Below, piece by piece: positions 40,588 to 53,684 of a DNA stretch of 64,000 nucleotides (its first letter is position 1; the number at the start of each line of letters is the position of its first letter). Both the position numbers and the translations under genes were made by a program. Where the stretch lies: NCBI RefSeq assembly GCF_029223545.1, contig NZ_CP097870.1, positions 1,426,001 through 1,490,000 on the forward strand. The letters run 5' to 3'. The notes under the pieces are model-generated. The model made no database searches, was not told the origin of the DNA, and saw only the letters and a list, made by a program, of their open reading frames with translations. Source of the stretch: Thauera sp. GDN1. Lineage in GTDB: Bacteria > Pseudomonadota > Gammaproteobacteria > Burkholderiales > Rhodocyclaceae.

Positions 40588-41898
40588 ATGCCCATTGCCC
40601 TCATCGAATCCCTGGACCACGAAGGACGCGGTGTCGCCCGCCAGGACGGCAAGGCGGTGTTCGTCGATGGTGCGCTGCCGGGAGAACGGGTGGAGTACGT
40701 CGTGCGCCGTGCGCGGCCGAGCTACGAGCAGGCCGAGACCTTGCGGATCCTGAAGGCGAGCGCCCAGCGCGTGCCGCCGCGCTGCCGGCATTACGGCACC
40801 TGTGGCGGCTGTTCGATGCAGCATCTGGATGCGGAGGCGCAGGCCGCTGCCAAGCAGCGCATCCTCGAGGACGCGCTCTGGCACATCGGCAAGCTGCGGC
40901 CGGAGATCATCTACCCCGCCATTCACGGTCCCGCCTGGGGCTACCGCTACCGCGCCCGCCTCGGCGTGCGCCTGGTGCCGAGCAAGGGCGGGCTGCGCGT
41001 GGGTTTCCACGAGCGGCGTTCGAGCTACATCGTGGACATGCGCGAATGCCCGGTGCTGCCGCCGGTCATCTCGGCGATGCTGCCGCGCCTGCGCGAGATG
41101 ATCGCCGACCTGTCGATCGCCGATCGCCTGCCGCAGGTCGAGATCGCGATCGGCGACGAGGCCACCGTGTTCGTGTTCCGCAACCTGCTGCCCTTCAGCC
41201 GCGCCGATCAGAAGCGCCTGGCCGCGTTCGCCGAGGCCGAGGGCATCCAGGTGTGGCAGCAGCCGAACGGGCCGGATTCGGCGACCCCGCTGCATCCGCT
41301 CGAGGGCCCGGCGCTCGCCTACACCCTGCCGGAGTTCGACGTGCGCATGGACTTCCGCCCGACCGATTTCACCCAGGTCAATGTGCACATCAACCGCCTG
41401 CTGATCCGGCGCTCGATGCAGCTGCTCGATCCGCAGCCGGGCGAGCGCATCGCCGACCTGTTCTGCGGGCTGGGCAACTTCAGCCTGCCGATCGCGCGTC
41501 GCGGCGCCCACGTCGTCGGCGTCGAGGGCAGCGACGCGCTGGTGGCGCGCGCGCTCGACAATGCGCGGCGCAACGGCCTGGCCGAGCGCACGAGCTTCTA
41601 CGCCGCCAACCTTTTCGAGGCCACCGAGGACAGCCTCGCCGCGCTCGGACCGCTCGACAAGCTGCTGATCGATCCGCCGCGCGAGGGCGCGATCGCGGTC
41701 GCCAAGGCGATCGGCCCCCAGCAGCAGCCCGCACGCATCGTCTACGTCTCGTGCAACCCGGCCACGCTGGCGCGCGATGCGGCGGTGCTGGTGCGGGAGA
41801 AGGGCTATGTGCTCAAGGGCGCCGGCATCGCCAACATGTTCCCGCAGACCTCGCACGTGGAGTCGATCGCGCTCTTCGAGCGCCCGGCGTCGGCGTGA
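40588..41898 (+). CDS. rlmD: 23S rRNA (uracil-1939-C5)-methyltransferase RlmD
   Basis: RlmD methylates U1939 of 23S rRNA with S-adenosylmethionine. The 436-residue protein has an N-terminal TRAM domain (IALIESLDHEGRGVARQDGK) and the [4Fe-4S] cysteines in RCRHYGTCGGCSMQHLD. The methyltransferase domain shows DLFCGLGNFSLPIARR and DPPREGA, and the catalytic cysteine is in VYVSCNPATLARD. The ATG at 40588 gives the TRAM start; upstream frame is not homologous. tRNA-Ser follows at once. Confidence 0.96.
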   Translation: MPIALIESLDHEGRGVARQDGKAVFVDGALPGERVEYVVRRARPSYEQAETLRILKASAQRVPPRCRHYGTCGGCSMQHLDAEAQAAAKQRILEDALWHIGKLRPEIIYPAIHGPAWGYRYRARLGVRLVPSKGGLRVGFHERRSSYIVDMRECPVLPPVISAMLPRLREMIADLSIADRLPQVEIAIGDEATVFVFRNLLPFSRADQKRLAAFAEAEGIQVWQQPNGPDSATPLHPLEGPALAYTLPEFDVRMDFRPTDFTQVNVHINRLLIRRSMQLLDPQPGERIADLFCGLGNFSLPIARRGAHVVGVEGSDALVARALDNARRNGLAERTSFYAANLFEATEDSLAALGPLDKLLIDPPREGAIAVAKAIGPQQQPARIVYVSCNPATLARDAAVLVREKGYVLKGAGIANMFPQTSHVESIALFERPASA

Positions 41899-41935
41899 AG
41901 CCGCCGGCACGCGGTGATATACTGCGCGCCCTTGT

Positions 41936-42025
41936 GGAGGCGTGGCAGAGCGGTTGAATGCAACGGTCTTGAAAACCGTCAGGGGTTTGCGCCCCTCGTG
42001 AGTTCGAATCTCACCGCCTCCGCCA
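41936..42025 (+). tRNA. tRNA-Ser (anticodon TGA)
   Basis: The 90-nt gene has acceptor GGAGGCG/CGCCTCC and anticodon stem ACGGT/ACCGT with loop CTTGAAA, giving anticodon TGA. It has the long variable arm typical of tRNA-Ser, the T arm GTTCGAATC and encoded G-CCA. A TATACT at 41918-41923 is a likely -10. Confidence 0.96.
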
Positions 42026-42079
42026 ACAACGCGGCAACCTGTTGATCGGGCAGCTTTTTCGAGCGCCCCGGCGCTGCTC

Positions 42080-42820
42080 ATGTCCCGCCTCATCCTCCTC
42101 AACAAGCCCTACGGCGTGCTCTGCCAGTTCACCGACCAGGCTGGCCGGGCGACGCTGAAGGACTGCGTCGCCGTGCCCGGGGTCTATGCCGCCGGGCGGC
42201 TCGACACCGACAGCGAGGGGCTGCTGCTGCTCACCGACGACGGACGCCTGCAGCATCGCATCGCCGATCCCCGCCACAAGCTCGCCAAGACCTACCTGGT
42301 GCAGGTGGAGGGCGAACCCGACGAAGCCGCCCTGGCGCGGCTGCGCGCGGGCCTCGACCTCGGCGATTTCCATACCCTGCCGTGCGAGACGCGTCCGGTG
42401 GCGGAACCGGACTGGCTGTGGCCGCGCGTTCCGCCGGTGCGCTTCCGCAAGGCGGTGCCGACGAGCTGGCTGGAGATCGTGCTGCGCGAGGGCAAGAACC
42501 GTCAGGTGCGGCGCATGACCGCCAAGGTCGGTTTCCCGACCCTGCGCCTGATCCGGATCGCGATCGGCCCGTGGCGGCTCGATGGCCTGCAGCCGGGGCA
42601 GTGGCGCGCGCTCGATCCGGCGGAGCTGGGCGCGCTTGCCGGGACGCCCGATCGGCAGGGTTCGCCTGCGCGCCCCGGGCGTGCTGACGGTGCGGCGTGG
42701 CGGCGAGGCGGGGGCGAAGCCGTGAAGCCCTCCCGGCCGGGACGCGCGGCCGCCGGCGATTCGGGGCGGCACGAGCCTGCGGCCCGCGACAAGCCGCACA
42801 AGATGGAGCGACGTAAATGA
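42080..42820 (+). CDS. rluE: RluE-like 23S rRNA pseudouridine synthase
   Basis: The protein isomerises a uridine in 23S rRNA (U2457 for E. coli RluE). The 246-residue product has [16 protein letters not shown], the catalytic aspartate motif [19 protein letters not shown] and the late signature [20 protein letters not shown]. No S4 domain precedes the catalytic core, which suits RluE. After about residue 190 there is a basic, low-complexity tail ([20 protein letters not shown]) not found in E. coli RluE. The stop overlaps the DUF192 start (ATGA). Confidence 0.93.
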   Translation: MSRLILLNKPYGVLCQFTDQAGRATLKDCVAVPGVYAAGRLDTDSEGLLLLTDDGRLQHRIADPRHKLAKTYLVQVEGEPDEAALARLRAGLDLGDFHTLPCETRPVAEPDWLWPRVPPVRFRKAVPTSWLEIVLREGKNRQVRRMTAKVGFPTLRLIRIAIGPWRLDGLQPGQWRALDPAELGALAGTPDRQGSPARPGRADGAAWRRGGGEAVKPSRPGRAAAGDSGRHEPAARDKPHKMERRK

Positions 42821-43293
42821 GTGGAACGAAGAAGACGGGCCGTCACGCCCTCGTCAATGTGCTGCTGGCAGGGGGCGCGCTCGGCGCCTTTGCCGCCGCA
42901 GCCGTGGCCCAGCCGGCACTGCCCCTGGCCGAGCTCGGCTTCGGCATGTACCGCATCGAGGCCGAGGTGGCGCACACCTTCGAGACGCGCCAGAGCGGGC
43001 TGATGAATCGCACCGCAATGCCCTTGCATCGCGGCATGGTCTTCGTGTTCCCCGATGAACGCGCGCATTGCATGTGGATGAAGAACACGCTGCTGGCGCT
43101 GTCGGTGGCCTTCCTCGACGCACAGGGCCGGGTGATCAACATCGAGGACATGCAGCCGAACACCACCGATAACCATTGTGCCGCGGGCCCGGCGCGCTTT
43201 GCGCTGGAGATGAACCTGGGCTGGTTCGCCGAGCGCGGCATCAAGGCCGGTGACACCCTGCGCGGCTTCGACCGCCTGCCGGCGCCGCGCTGA
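42817..43293 (+). CDS. DUF192-family secreted protein
   Basis: The 158-residue protein has an N-terminal signal peptide ([20 protein letters not shown]) and a single DUF192 domain. The domain includes [20 protein letters not shown] and [17 protein letters not shown], the conserved core of the family. It should be periplasmic or exported; its biochemical function is unknown. The start overlaps the rluE stop by 4 bp. It converges on parC with about 32 bp between stops and no clear terminator. Confidence 0.9.
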   Translation: MSGTKKTGRHALVNVLLAGGALGAFAAAAVAQPALPLAELGFGMYRIEAEVAHTFETRQSGLMNRTAMPLHRGMVFVFPDERAHCMWMKNTLLALSVAFLDAQGRVINIEDMQPNTTDNHCAAGPARFALEMNLGWFAERGIKAGDTLRGFDRLPAPR

Positions 43294-43325
43294 GCGCGCG
43301 GCCGGCAAGGTTCCCCGGACAGCGC

Positions 43326-45770
<2,445 letters not shown>

Positions 45771-45801
45771 TGCACTGCGTAATTGAATCCGGTGGGAAAT
45801 C

Positions 45802-47790
45802 TCAGACGTCGGCTTCGACGCTGTCGCCCTTTTCTTCCATCCACGCGCGTCGGCCGGAGGCCTCGCCCTTGCCCATCAGCAGCGTGAACATCTTCAGCGT
45901 GTCCTCGAGCGCGCCGCTGCGCACCTTGACCGGCAGCACGCGGCGGGTGGCGGGGTCCATGGTGGTCTCGCGCAGCTGGTCGGGGTTCATCTCGCCCAGG
46001 CCCTTGAAGCGGCCGATCTCGATCGCGTCGGGCTTGAAGCCTTCCTTCTCCAGGCGTTCGCGGATCGCGGCGAGCTCGCCCTCGTCGAGCGCGTACAGGC
46101 GGCGCGGTGGGCGCTTCTTGCCTTGCGCCGGCACGTCCACGCGGTACAGCGGCGGCTGTGCCACATACACGTGGCCGCGCTCGATCAGCTTGGGGAAGTG
46201 GCGGAAGAACAGGGTCAGCAGCAGGGTCTGGATGTGGGCGCCGTCCACGTCGGCGTCGGACATGATGACGACCTTGCCGTAGCGCAGGCCGGAGAGGTCC
46301 ACGTCGCTGTCGGCCTTGTGCGCATCCACGCCGAGCGCCACCGCGATGTCGTGGATTTCGGCGTTGGCGAACAGGCGGTCGGGGTCGATCTCCCAGGCGT
46401 TCTGCACCTTGCCGCGCAGCGGCAGGATAGCCTGGGTTTCCTTGTTGCGCGCCATCTTGGCCGAGCCGCCGGCGGAGTCGCCCTCGACCAGGAAGAGTTC
46501 GTTGTCGGCGATGTCCTCGGACTCGCAGTCCGACAGCTTGCCGGGCAGCACGGCGACGCCCGAGGTCTTCTTCTTCTCGACCTTCTGCGCGCTCTTCTGG
46601 CGCGCGAGTGCCTGCTTGATCGACAGCTCGGCGATGGCCTTGCCGGCCTCGACGTGGTTGTTGAGCCAGATCTCGAAGGGGTCGCGCAGTTGCGAGGACA
46701 CCAGCTTCACCGCCTCGCGCGAGTTGAGCTTTTCCTTCACCTGGCCCTGGAACTGCGGATCGAGCAGGCGCGCCGAGAGCACGAAGCTCATCCGCCCGCA
46801 CACGTCCTCCTGCTGCAGCTTGACGCCGCGCGGCAGCAGGGTGTGATGGTCGATGAAGGACTTCATGGCCTCGAACACGCCGGCGCGCAGGCCGGATTCG
46901 TGGGTGCCGCCATTCACCGTGGGGATCAGGTTGACGTAGGACTCGCTCGGCACCGCCGACTCGAACCAGGCCAGCGCCCAGGCGGCGCCTTCGCCCGCAG
47001 CGAAGGTCGCATCGTCCTTGCCGGCATACTTCTCGGCGGTGAAGATCGGCGCCACCGCCTCGACGTCGCCGGCGAGCTCCTTGAGGTAGCCGGCCAGACC
47101 CTCGGGGTAGGACCAGGTCTTGCTCAGCGCCGGGCCGCTGGCCTGTTCGATGTCGAGCCGCACCGCCACGCCCGACAGCAGCACGGCCTTCGAGCGCAGC
47201 AGGCGCTCGAGCTCGTTCATCGGCACGCGCGGCGATTCGAAGTACTTGCCGTCCGGCCACACCCGCACCCGGGTGCCGGTCTGGCGCCCGCAGTCGCCTT
47301 CGATGCGCACCGGGCTGATCGTCTCGCCGCCGTCGGCGAAGTCGATGCGGTGCACCTTGCCGTCGCGCTTGACCTCGACCTCGATGCGGGTCGACAGCGC
47401 GTTGGTCACCGACACGCCGACGCCGTGCAGACCGCCCGAGAAGGCATAGGCCGAGTTGCCCTCGCGCTTGTCGAACTTGCCGCCGGCGTGCAGGCGGGTG
47501 TAGGCCAGCACCACCACCGGCACGCCTTCCTCGGGATGCAGGCCGACCGGGATGCCGCGGCCGTCGTCGGCCACGGTGACCGAGCCGTCGACATGCAGGG
47601 TGACGTGGATCTTCTTCGCAAAGCCGCCGAGCGCCTCGTCGGCGGCGTTGTCGATCACTTCCTGGATGATGTGCGCCGGGCTGTCGGTGCGGGTGTACAT
47701 GCCGGGGCGCTCGCGCACCGGCTCGAGTCCCTTGAGGACGCGGAAGGAGGACTCGTCGTACTGCTTTGGGGTGTCTTGCTTGCCAGCCAT
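45802..47790 (-). CDS. parE: DNA topoisomerase IV subunit B
   Basis: ParE is the ATPase subunit of topoisomerase IV. The 662-residue protein has GHKL motifs [31 protein letters not shown] and [15 protein letters not shown]. The TOPRIM domain shows [16 protein letters not shown] and [17 protein letters not shown]. The start [20 protein letters not shown] at 47790 fits the family; the upstream frame is not homologous. It is shorter than GyrB, lacking its insert, and is paired with parC, which settles ParE over GyrB. Confidence 0.97.
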   Translation of the reverse strand: MAGKQDTPKQYDESSFRVLKGLEPVRERPGMYTRTDSPAHIIQEVIDNAADEALGGFAKKIHVTLHVDGSVTVADDGRGIPVGLHPEEGVPVVVLAYTRLHAGGKFDKREGNSAYAFSGGLHGVGVSVTNALSTRIEVEVKRDGKVHRIDFADGGETISPVRIEGDCGRQTGTRVRVWPDGKYFESPRVPMNELERLLRSKAVLLSGVAVRLDIEQASGPALSKTWSYPEGLAGYLKELAGDVEAVAPIFTAEKYAGKDDATFAAGEGAAWALAWFESAVPSESYVNLIPTVNGGTHESGLRAGVFEAMKSFIDHHTLLPRGVKLQQEDVCGRMSFVLSARLLDPQFQGQVKEKLNSREAVKLVSSQLRDPFEIWLNNHVEAGKAIAELSIKQALARQKSAQKVEKKKTSGVAVLPGKLSDCESEDIADNELFLVEGDSAGGSAKMARNKETQAILPLRGKVQNAWEIDPDRLFANAEIHDIAVALGVDAHKADSDVDLSGLRYGKVVIMSDADVDGAHIQTLLLTLFFRHFPKLIERGHVYVAQPPLYRVDVPAQGKKRPPRRLYALDEGELAAIRERLEKEGFKPDAIEIGRFKGLGEMNPDQLRETTMDPATRRVLPVKVRSGALEDTLKMFTLLMGKGEASGRRAWMEEKGDSVEADV

Positions 47791-47965
47791 GCTGCGGGCC
47801 CGTCGGGAATCAAGAAGGGCGCAAGGATAGCAGAGCTGTGCGCTGTATGTATGTTCAGTTGTCGGCCAGGGGCCGCGGGGCGCGAGACGCCGCGGGCCCG
47901 CCGGATGGGCACGCCAGACGCGGGTGTCGGGTGGATGACGTGTCCGAAGGGCTATAGTTGCGCCC

Positions 47966-48535
47966 ATGACGCCCGCCCCACGCCATGTCGAACGCGCGCT
48001 GCACGAGCGGGTCGAGATCGTGCCCTACGATCCGGCCTGGCCGGCGCTGTTCGCCGCGGAAGTGGTGCATCTGCGCGCGCTGCTGCCGGCGGAGCTGATT
48101 GGCCGCATCGAGCATTTCGGCAGCACCGCGGTGCCCGGACTGGCGGCGAAGCCGATCATCGACATGCTGGTCGAGGTGCGCTCGATGGAGGACGTGGCCC
48201 GGCGCATCGCGCCCTTGCTGCAGGCCGAGGGCTACGAGTTCTTCTGGCGGGCTCCGGAGCATGGGCTGCCGGGCATGGACTACGCTTGGTTCATCCGCCG
48301 CGATGCGGCGGGGCGGCGCACGCACCACATCCATTTCCTGCAGGCGGGCTCGTCGGAGTGGGAGCGCCTGCTGTTCCGCGACTACCTGCGCGCCCATCCC
48401 GAGGCCGCGCGGGCGTACGGCGAACTCAAGCAGCGGATCGCTGCCGAGCACCCCGACGACCGCGTGGCCTACGCGAAGGCCAAGACGCGCTTCGTACGCG
48501 AGGCGATGCGGGCGGCGCGGCGGAAGCCGCGATAG
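47966..48535 (+). CDS. GrpB/UPF0157-family protein (nucleotidyltransferase fold)
   Basis: The 189-residue protein has the GrpB signature IEHFGSTAVPGLAAKPIIDM, where GS-(N)x-DM resembles a nucleotidyltransferase motif. HHIHFLQAGSSEWERLLFRD follows, conserved in UPF0157. No biochemical role is established; some members sit near CoaE kinases. It is divergent from parE (175 bp) and converges on the ETF-QO gene with 26 bp between stops. Confidence 0.9.
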   Translation: MTPAPRHVERALHERVEIVPYDPAWPALFAAEVVHLRALLPAELIGRIEHFGSTAVPGLAAKPIIDMLVEVRSMEDVARRIAPLLQAEGYEFFWRAPEHGLPGMDYAWFIRRDAAGRRTHHIHFLQAGSSEWERLLFRDYLRAHPEAARAYGELKQRIAAEHPDDRVAYAKAKTRFVREAMRAARRKPR

Positions 48536-48561
48536 CCCTCGCCAGTCTGCCCGCGGGCGAC

Positions 48562-50199
48562 TTACATGCCCTGGTAGATCGGCCCTTCGCCGCCCTGCGG
48601 CACCACCCAGTTGATGTTCTGGGTCGGGTCCTTGATGTCGCAGGTCTTGCAGTGCACGCAGTTCTGCGCGTTGATCTGCAGGCGCGGACCGGCCTCTTCG
48701 TGCACGATCTCGTACACCCCGGCCGGGCAGTAGCGCTGCTCGGGGGCATCGTACTTCGCGAGGTTGATCGCGATCGGCACCGAGGCGTCCTTGAGCTGCA
48801 GGTGGCAGGGCTGCTCTTCCTCGTGGTTGGTGTTGGACAGGAACACCGAGGACAGGCGATCGAAGGTCAGCACGCCGTCCGGCTTCGGATAGTCGATCTT
48901 CGGGCACTCGGACGCCGGCTTGAGCTTGTCGTGGTCGGCGCTGTTGTGCAGCGTCCACGGTGCCTTGCCGCGGAACAGCATCTGGTCCATGCCGAACAGC
49001 AGCGAGCCGAGGATCAGGCCCTTCTTCATCAGCGGCTTGAAGTTGCGGTACTTGTGGAGCTCGGCGTACAGCCACGAGTCGCGGAAGGCGGCCGGGTAGG
49101 CGGTGAGTGCGTCGCGCTGGCGTTCGTGGGCGAGCGCCTCGAAGGCGGCCTCGGCGGCGAGCATGCCCGACTTGATCGCGGTGTGCGTGCCCTTGATGCG
49201 CGCGGCGTTGAGGAAGCCGGCGTCGTCGCCGATCAGGGCGCCGCCCGGGAAGATCAGCCGCGGCAGGCTCTGGATGTTGCCGGTGGCGATGGCGCGCGCA
49301 CCGTAGGCCAGGCGCTTGCCGCCTTCGATGTGCTTGCGCACCTCGGCGTGGGTCTTCCAGCGCTGCATCTCGTCGAAGGGGGACAGGTGCGGGTTCTCGT
49401 AGTTGAGGCCGACCACGAAGCCGAGCGCGACCAGGTTGTCCTCGAGGTGGTAGATGAAGCCGCCGCCATAGGTGCGGTTGTCCATCGGCCAGCCGGCGGT
49501 GTGCACGACCAGGCCGGGGCGATGCATCTCGGGCTTGACCTCCCACAGCTCCTTGATGCCGATGCCGTAGGTCTGCGGATCGACGCCGTCGCGCAGATTG
49601 AACCGGGCCTCGAGCTGCTTGCCCAGATGGCCGCGGCAGCCTTCGGCGAACAGCGTGTACTTGGCGTGCAGTTCCATGCCCGGCTGGTGGTGCGGGCCGG
49701 GGGTGCCGTCGCGGTTCAGACCCATGTCGCCGGTGGCCACGCCCTTCACCGCGCCGGCCTCGTCATAGAGGATCTCGGCGCCGGCGAAGCCCGGATAGAC
49801 CTCGACGCCGGCGGCTTCGGCCTGCTCGCCCAGCCACTTCACGACGTTGCCCAGGCGGACGATGTAGTTGCCGTGGTTGTCGAAGCAGTCGGGGGTGAGC
49901 GCGGGTGGATTGCGGAACGAGCCCTTCGTGGTGAGGAAGACGACCTGGTCCTCGGTGACCGCGGTGGTGATCGGGGCGCCCTTGTCCTTCCAGTCGGGGA
50001 TCAGCTCGTCGAGCGGTCGCGGATCGATGACGGCGCCCGACAGGATGTGGGCGCCGATCTCGGCGGCCTTCTCGATCAGGCACACCGAGATCTCCTGACC
50101 CTTGGCCGCGGCCAGTTGCTTCAAGCGGATCGCGGCGCCCAGCCCGGCCGGGCCGCCACCGACGATCAGCACATCGAATTCCATCGATTCGCGTTCCAT
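48562..50199 (-). CDS. Electron transfer flavoprotein-ubiquinone oxidoreductase
   Basis: ETF-QO passes electrons from acyl-CoA and other dehydrogenases, via ETF, to ubiquinone in the inner membrane. The 545-residue protein has an FAD Rossmann motif VGGGPAGLGAAIRLKQLAA, a ubiquinone-binding membrane surface region, and a C-terminal [4Fe-4S] ferredoxin-like motif in CPAGVYE and NCVHCKTCDIKDPTQNINW. The start MERESMEFDVLIVGGG at 50199 has AGGAG 6 nt upstream. Divergence from a thioesterase/acetoacetyl-CoA synthetase set suggests a shared acyl-CoA oxidation theme. Confidence 0.96.
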   Translation of the reverse strand: MERESMEFDVLIVGGGPAGLGAAIRLKQLAAAKGQEISVCLIEKAAEIGAHILSGAVIDPRPLDELIPDWKDKGAPITTAVTEDQVVFLTTKGSFRNPPALTPDCFDNHGNYIVRLGNVVKWLGEQAEAAGVEVYPGFAGAEILYDEAGAVKGVATGDMGLNRDGTPGPHHQPGMELHAKYTLFAEGCRGHLGKQLEARFNLRDGVDPQTYGIGIKELWEVKPEMHRPGLVVHTAGWPMDNRTYGGGFIYHLEDNLVALGFVVGLNYENPHLSPFDEMQRWKTHAEVRKHIEGGKRLAYGARAIATGNIQSLPRLIFPGGALIGDDAGFLNAARIKGTHTAIKSGMLAAEAAFEALAHERQRDALTAYPAAFRDSWLYAELHKYRNFKPLMKKGLILGSLLFGMDQMLFRGKAPWTLHNSADHDKLKPASECPKIDYPKPDGVLTFDRLSSVFLSNTNHEEEQPCHLQLKDASVPIAINLAKYDAPEQRYCPAGVYEIVHEEAGPRLQINAQNCVHCKTCDIKDPTQNINWVVPQGGEGPIYQGM

Positions 50200-50298
50200 C
50201 CTGTTCTCCTGTTCCCTTCCCGGGGCACGTCGATGCCGCCAGTCTATAAGCTCGCACGGGCCCGGCGCACCTGTCGCGGGCTTGGCCGGGTGCTGCAC

Positions 50299-50318
50299 AA
50301 CATACGGGGCCGTATGTT
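50299..50318. promoter_or_regulatory. Perfect palindromic operator candidate
   Basis: AACATACGG and CCGTATGTT form a perfect 9-bp inverted repeat around GG, 41 bp before the thioesterase start and 100 bp before the divergent ETF-QO start. It overlaps a possible -10 TACATT at 50318-50323. The symmetry and size resemble TetR-family operators. No regulator gene lies beside it, so the binding protein is unknown. Confidence 0.65.
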
Positions 50319-50358
50319 ACATTAGCTTGCTCACAAAACACAAAGAGGAGATCGCAGG

Positions 50359-50766
50359 ATGAACGAGAACGCCAGGCTGATCTACACCACGCGCATGCCG
50401 GTGCGCTGGGGCGACATGGACGCCTACGGCCATGTGAACAATACGGTGTATTTCCGCTACTTCGAGCAGGCACGCGTCGAGTGGCTCGAGCAGATGGGCT
50501 GCCGGGTCAGTCCGGAGGAGCCGGTCGGCCCGGTCATCATCAATGCCGCGTGCACCTTCTTCGCGCCGGTGAATTATCCTGCGACGGTCGTCATCAAGAT
50601 GTACGCCGGCGAGCCCGGGCGTTCGAGCGTGATGACCTGGTACGAACTGCTCGTCGAGGGCGAGGATCGCGTCTATTGCGAGGGATCTGCGAAGACGGTG
50701 TGGATGGACATGCGCACCGGCAAGTCGTCGCCGATTCCCGAGGTGGTGCGCGCGCTGTTCGACTGA
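50359..50766 (+). CDS. Hot-dog acyl-CoA thioesterase (4HBT/YbgC type)
   Basis: The 135-residue protein has the 4-hydroxybenzoyl-CoA thioesterase motif VRWGDMDAYGHVNNTVYFRY, with the catalytic aspartate in MDAYGHVNN. It should hydrolyse acyl-CoA thioesters; chain specificity cannot be read. The ATG at 50359 follows AGAGGAG. It sits just downstream of the palindromic operator and 115 bp before the acetoacetyl-CoA synthetase gene. Confidence 0.93.
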   Translation: MNENARLIYTTRMPVRWGDMDAYGHVNNTVYFRYFEQARVEWLEQMGCRVSPEEPVGPVIINAACTFFAPVNYPATVVIKMYAGEPGRSSVMTWYELLVEGEDRVYCEGSAKTVWMDMRTGKSSPIPEVVRALFD

Positions 50767-50881
50767 GCCCGCGCCCTTGGCGGGCCCGCGACGAGGTCTG
50801 CACCGGGAGACACCGGGGACCCGCAGGCGGCGCACGGCCCGCAGGACAATCCGAAGTTCCGATTGATGGTGAGGAGACATC

Positions 50882-52858
<1,977 letters not shown>

Positions 52859-52864
52859 GGGACG

Positions 52865-53413
52865 ATGAGCATGCTGATGAACCGTGACAAATCCGTGCTG
52901 CTGATCGTGGACGTGCAGGCGCGCCTGGCGCCCTCGATACACGACGGCGATAAGGTGGCCGCCAACTGCGTGTGGCTGGCACAGGTGGCCGAGCGCATCG
53001 GCGTGCCGGTGGTCGTCACCGAGCACTTCCCCGAGAAGATCGGCGGCACGCTGGATTCGGTGCGGGCGGTGACCGCCAATGCGCAGTACGTGAGCAAGCA
53101 GTGCTTCTCGGCCCAGGCCGACGGTTGCCTCGCCGACACTGCGGTGGACGCGCGCCGCCAGGTGATCGTGTGCGGCACCGAGGCCCACGTCTGCGTGCAG
53201 CAGACCGCGCTCGACCTGCGCTGGGCGGGCAAGGAGGTGTTCATCGTCGCCGAGGCCTCGGGCTCGCGCGATCCCGCCAACCGCGACCTCGCCTTCGCGC
53301 GCATGCGCAGCCACGGCATCGAGATCGTGTCGCGCGAGATGGTCGCCTTCGAGTGGCTGCAGCGCGGCGGTACCGAGCTGTTCCGCGAGGTCAACCGCGA
53401 CTACATCCGATAG
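52865..53413 (+). CDS. Isochorismatase-like (YcaC-type) hydrolase
   Basis: The 182-residue protein has the cysteine-hydrolase triad pattern: Asp in LLIVDVQARLAPSI, Lys in TEHFPEKIGGTL, and Cys in GTEAHVCVQQTALDLRWAG. Members hydrolyse amides or vinyl-ethers; the substrate here is unknown. The start at 52865 (MSMLMNRDKSVL) follows GAGGGACG; the second Met at codon 3 or the fourth codon MNRD is also possible. It is 6 bp after the acetoacetyl-CoA synthetase gene. Confidence 0.9.
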   Translation: MSMLMNRDKSVLLIVDVQARLAPSIHDGDKVAANCVWLAQVAERIGVPVVVTEHFPEKIGGTLDSVRAVTANAQYVSKQCFSAQADGCLADTAVDARRQVIVCGTEAHVCVQQTALDLRWAGKEVFIVAEASGSRDPANRDLAFARMRSHGIEIVSREMVAFEWLQRGGTELFREVNRDYIR

Positions 53414-53481
53414 TCGCGGCCTTCGGCGGGAGCCGGACGCAAGGTGTCCAGCTCCCGCACGAGTCCGTTCCCTGTGCCGCG

Positions 53482-53521
53482 CGAGCGGGCCGCGGGTGCC
53501 GATACCCTCGCGGCCCGCTCG
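53482..53521. repeat. 13-bp perfect hairpin upstream of the glutamate dehydrogenase
   Basis: CGAGCGGGCCGCG (53482-53494) pairs with CGCGGCCCGCTCG (53509-53521) around a 14-nt loop. No T run follows on either strand. It lies in the 271-bp gap after the isochorismatase-like gene and could be a Rho-dependent end or an mRNA-stability stem. Confidence 0.8.
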
Positions 53522-53684
53522 TACCCGCCGCCGACATAGGGAAAACTCGCCTATCCCGGTCGTTGGGCATCGCCTAGCCTGTCGCCTTCTTGAACGGCGA
53601 CGCGATACGCACCTCCGTTACCTCGATTGCCGGAGCCCTGCCGTGCGCCTTGCCATGTCCTGATCATCGACAGGGGGGCGAGTG

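Noticed and set aside
46123..50325. A 1400-residue plus-strand frame spanning parE, the GrpB gene and ETF-QO
   Set aside because: It crosses three recognisable genes in the wrong frame or strand and has no motif of its own.
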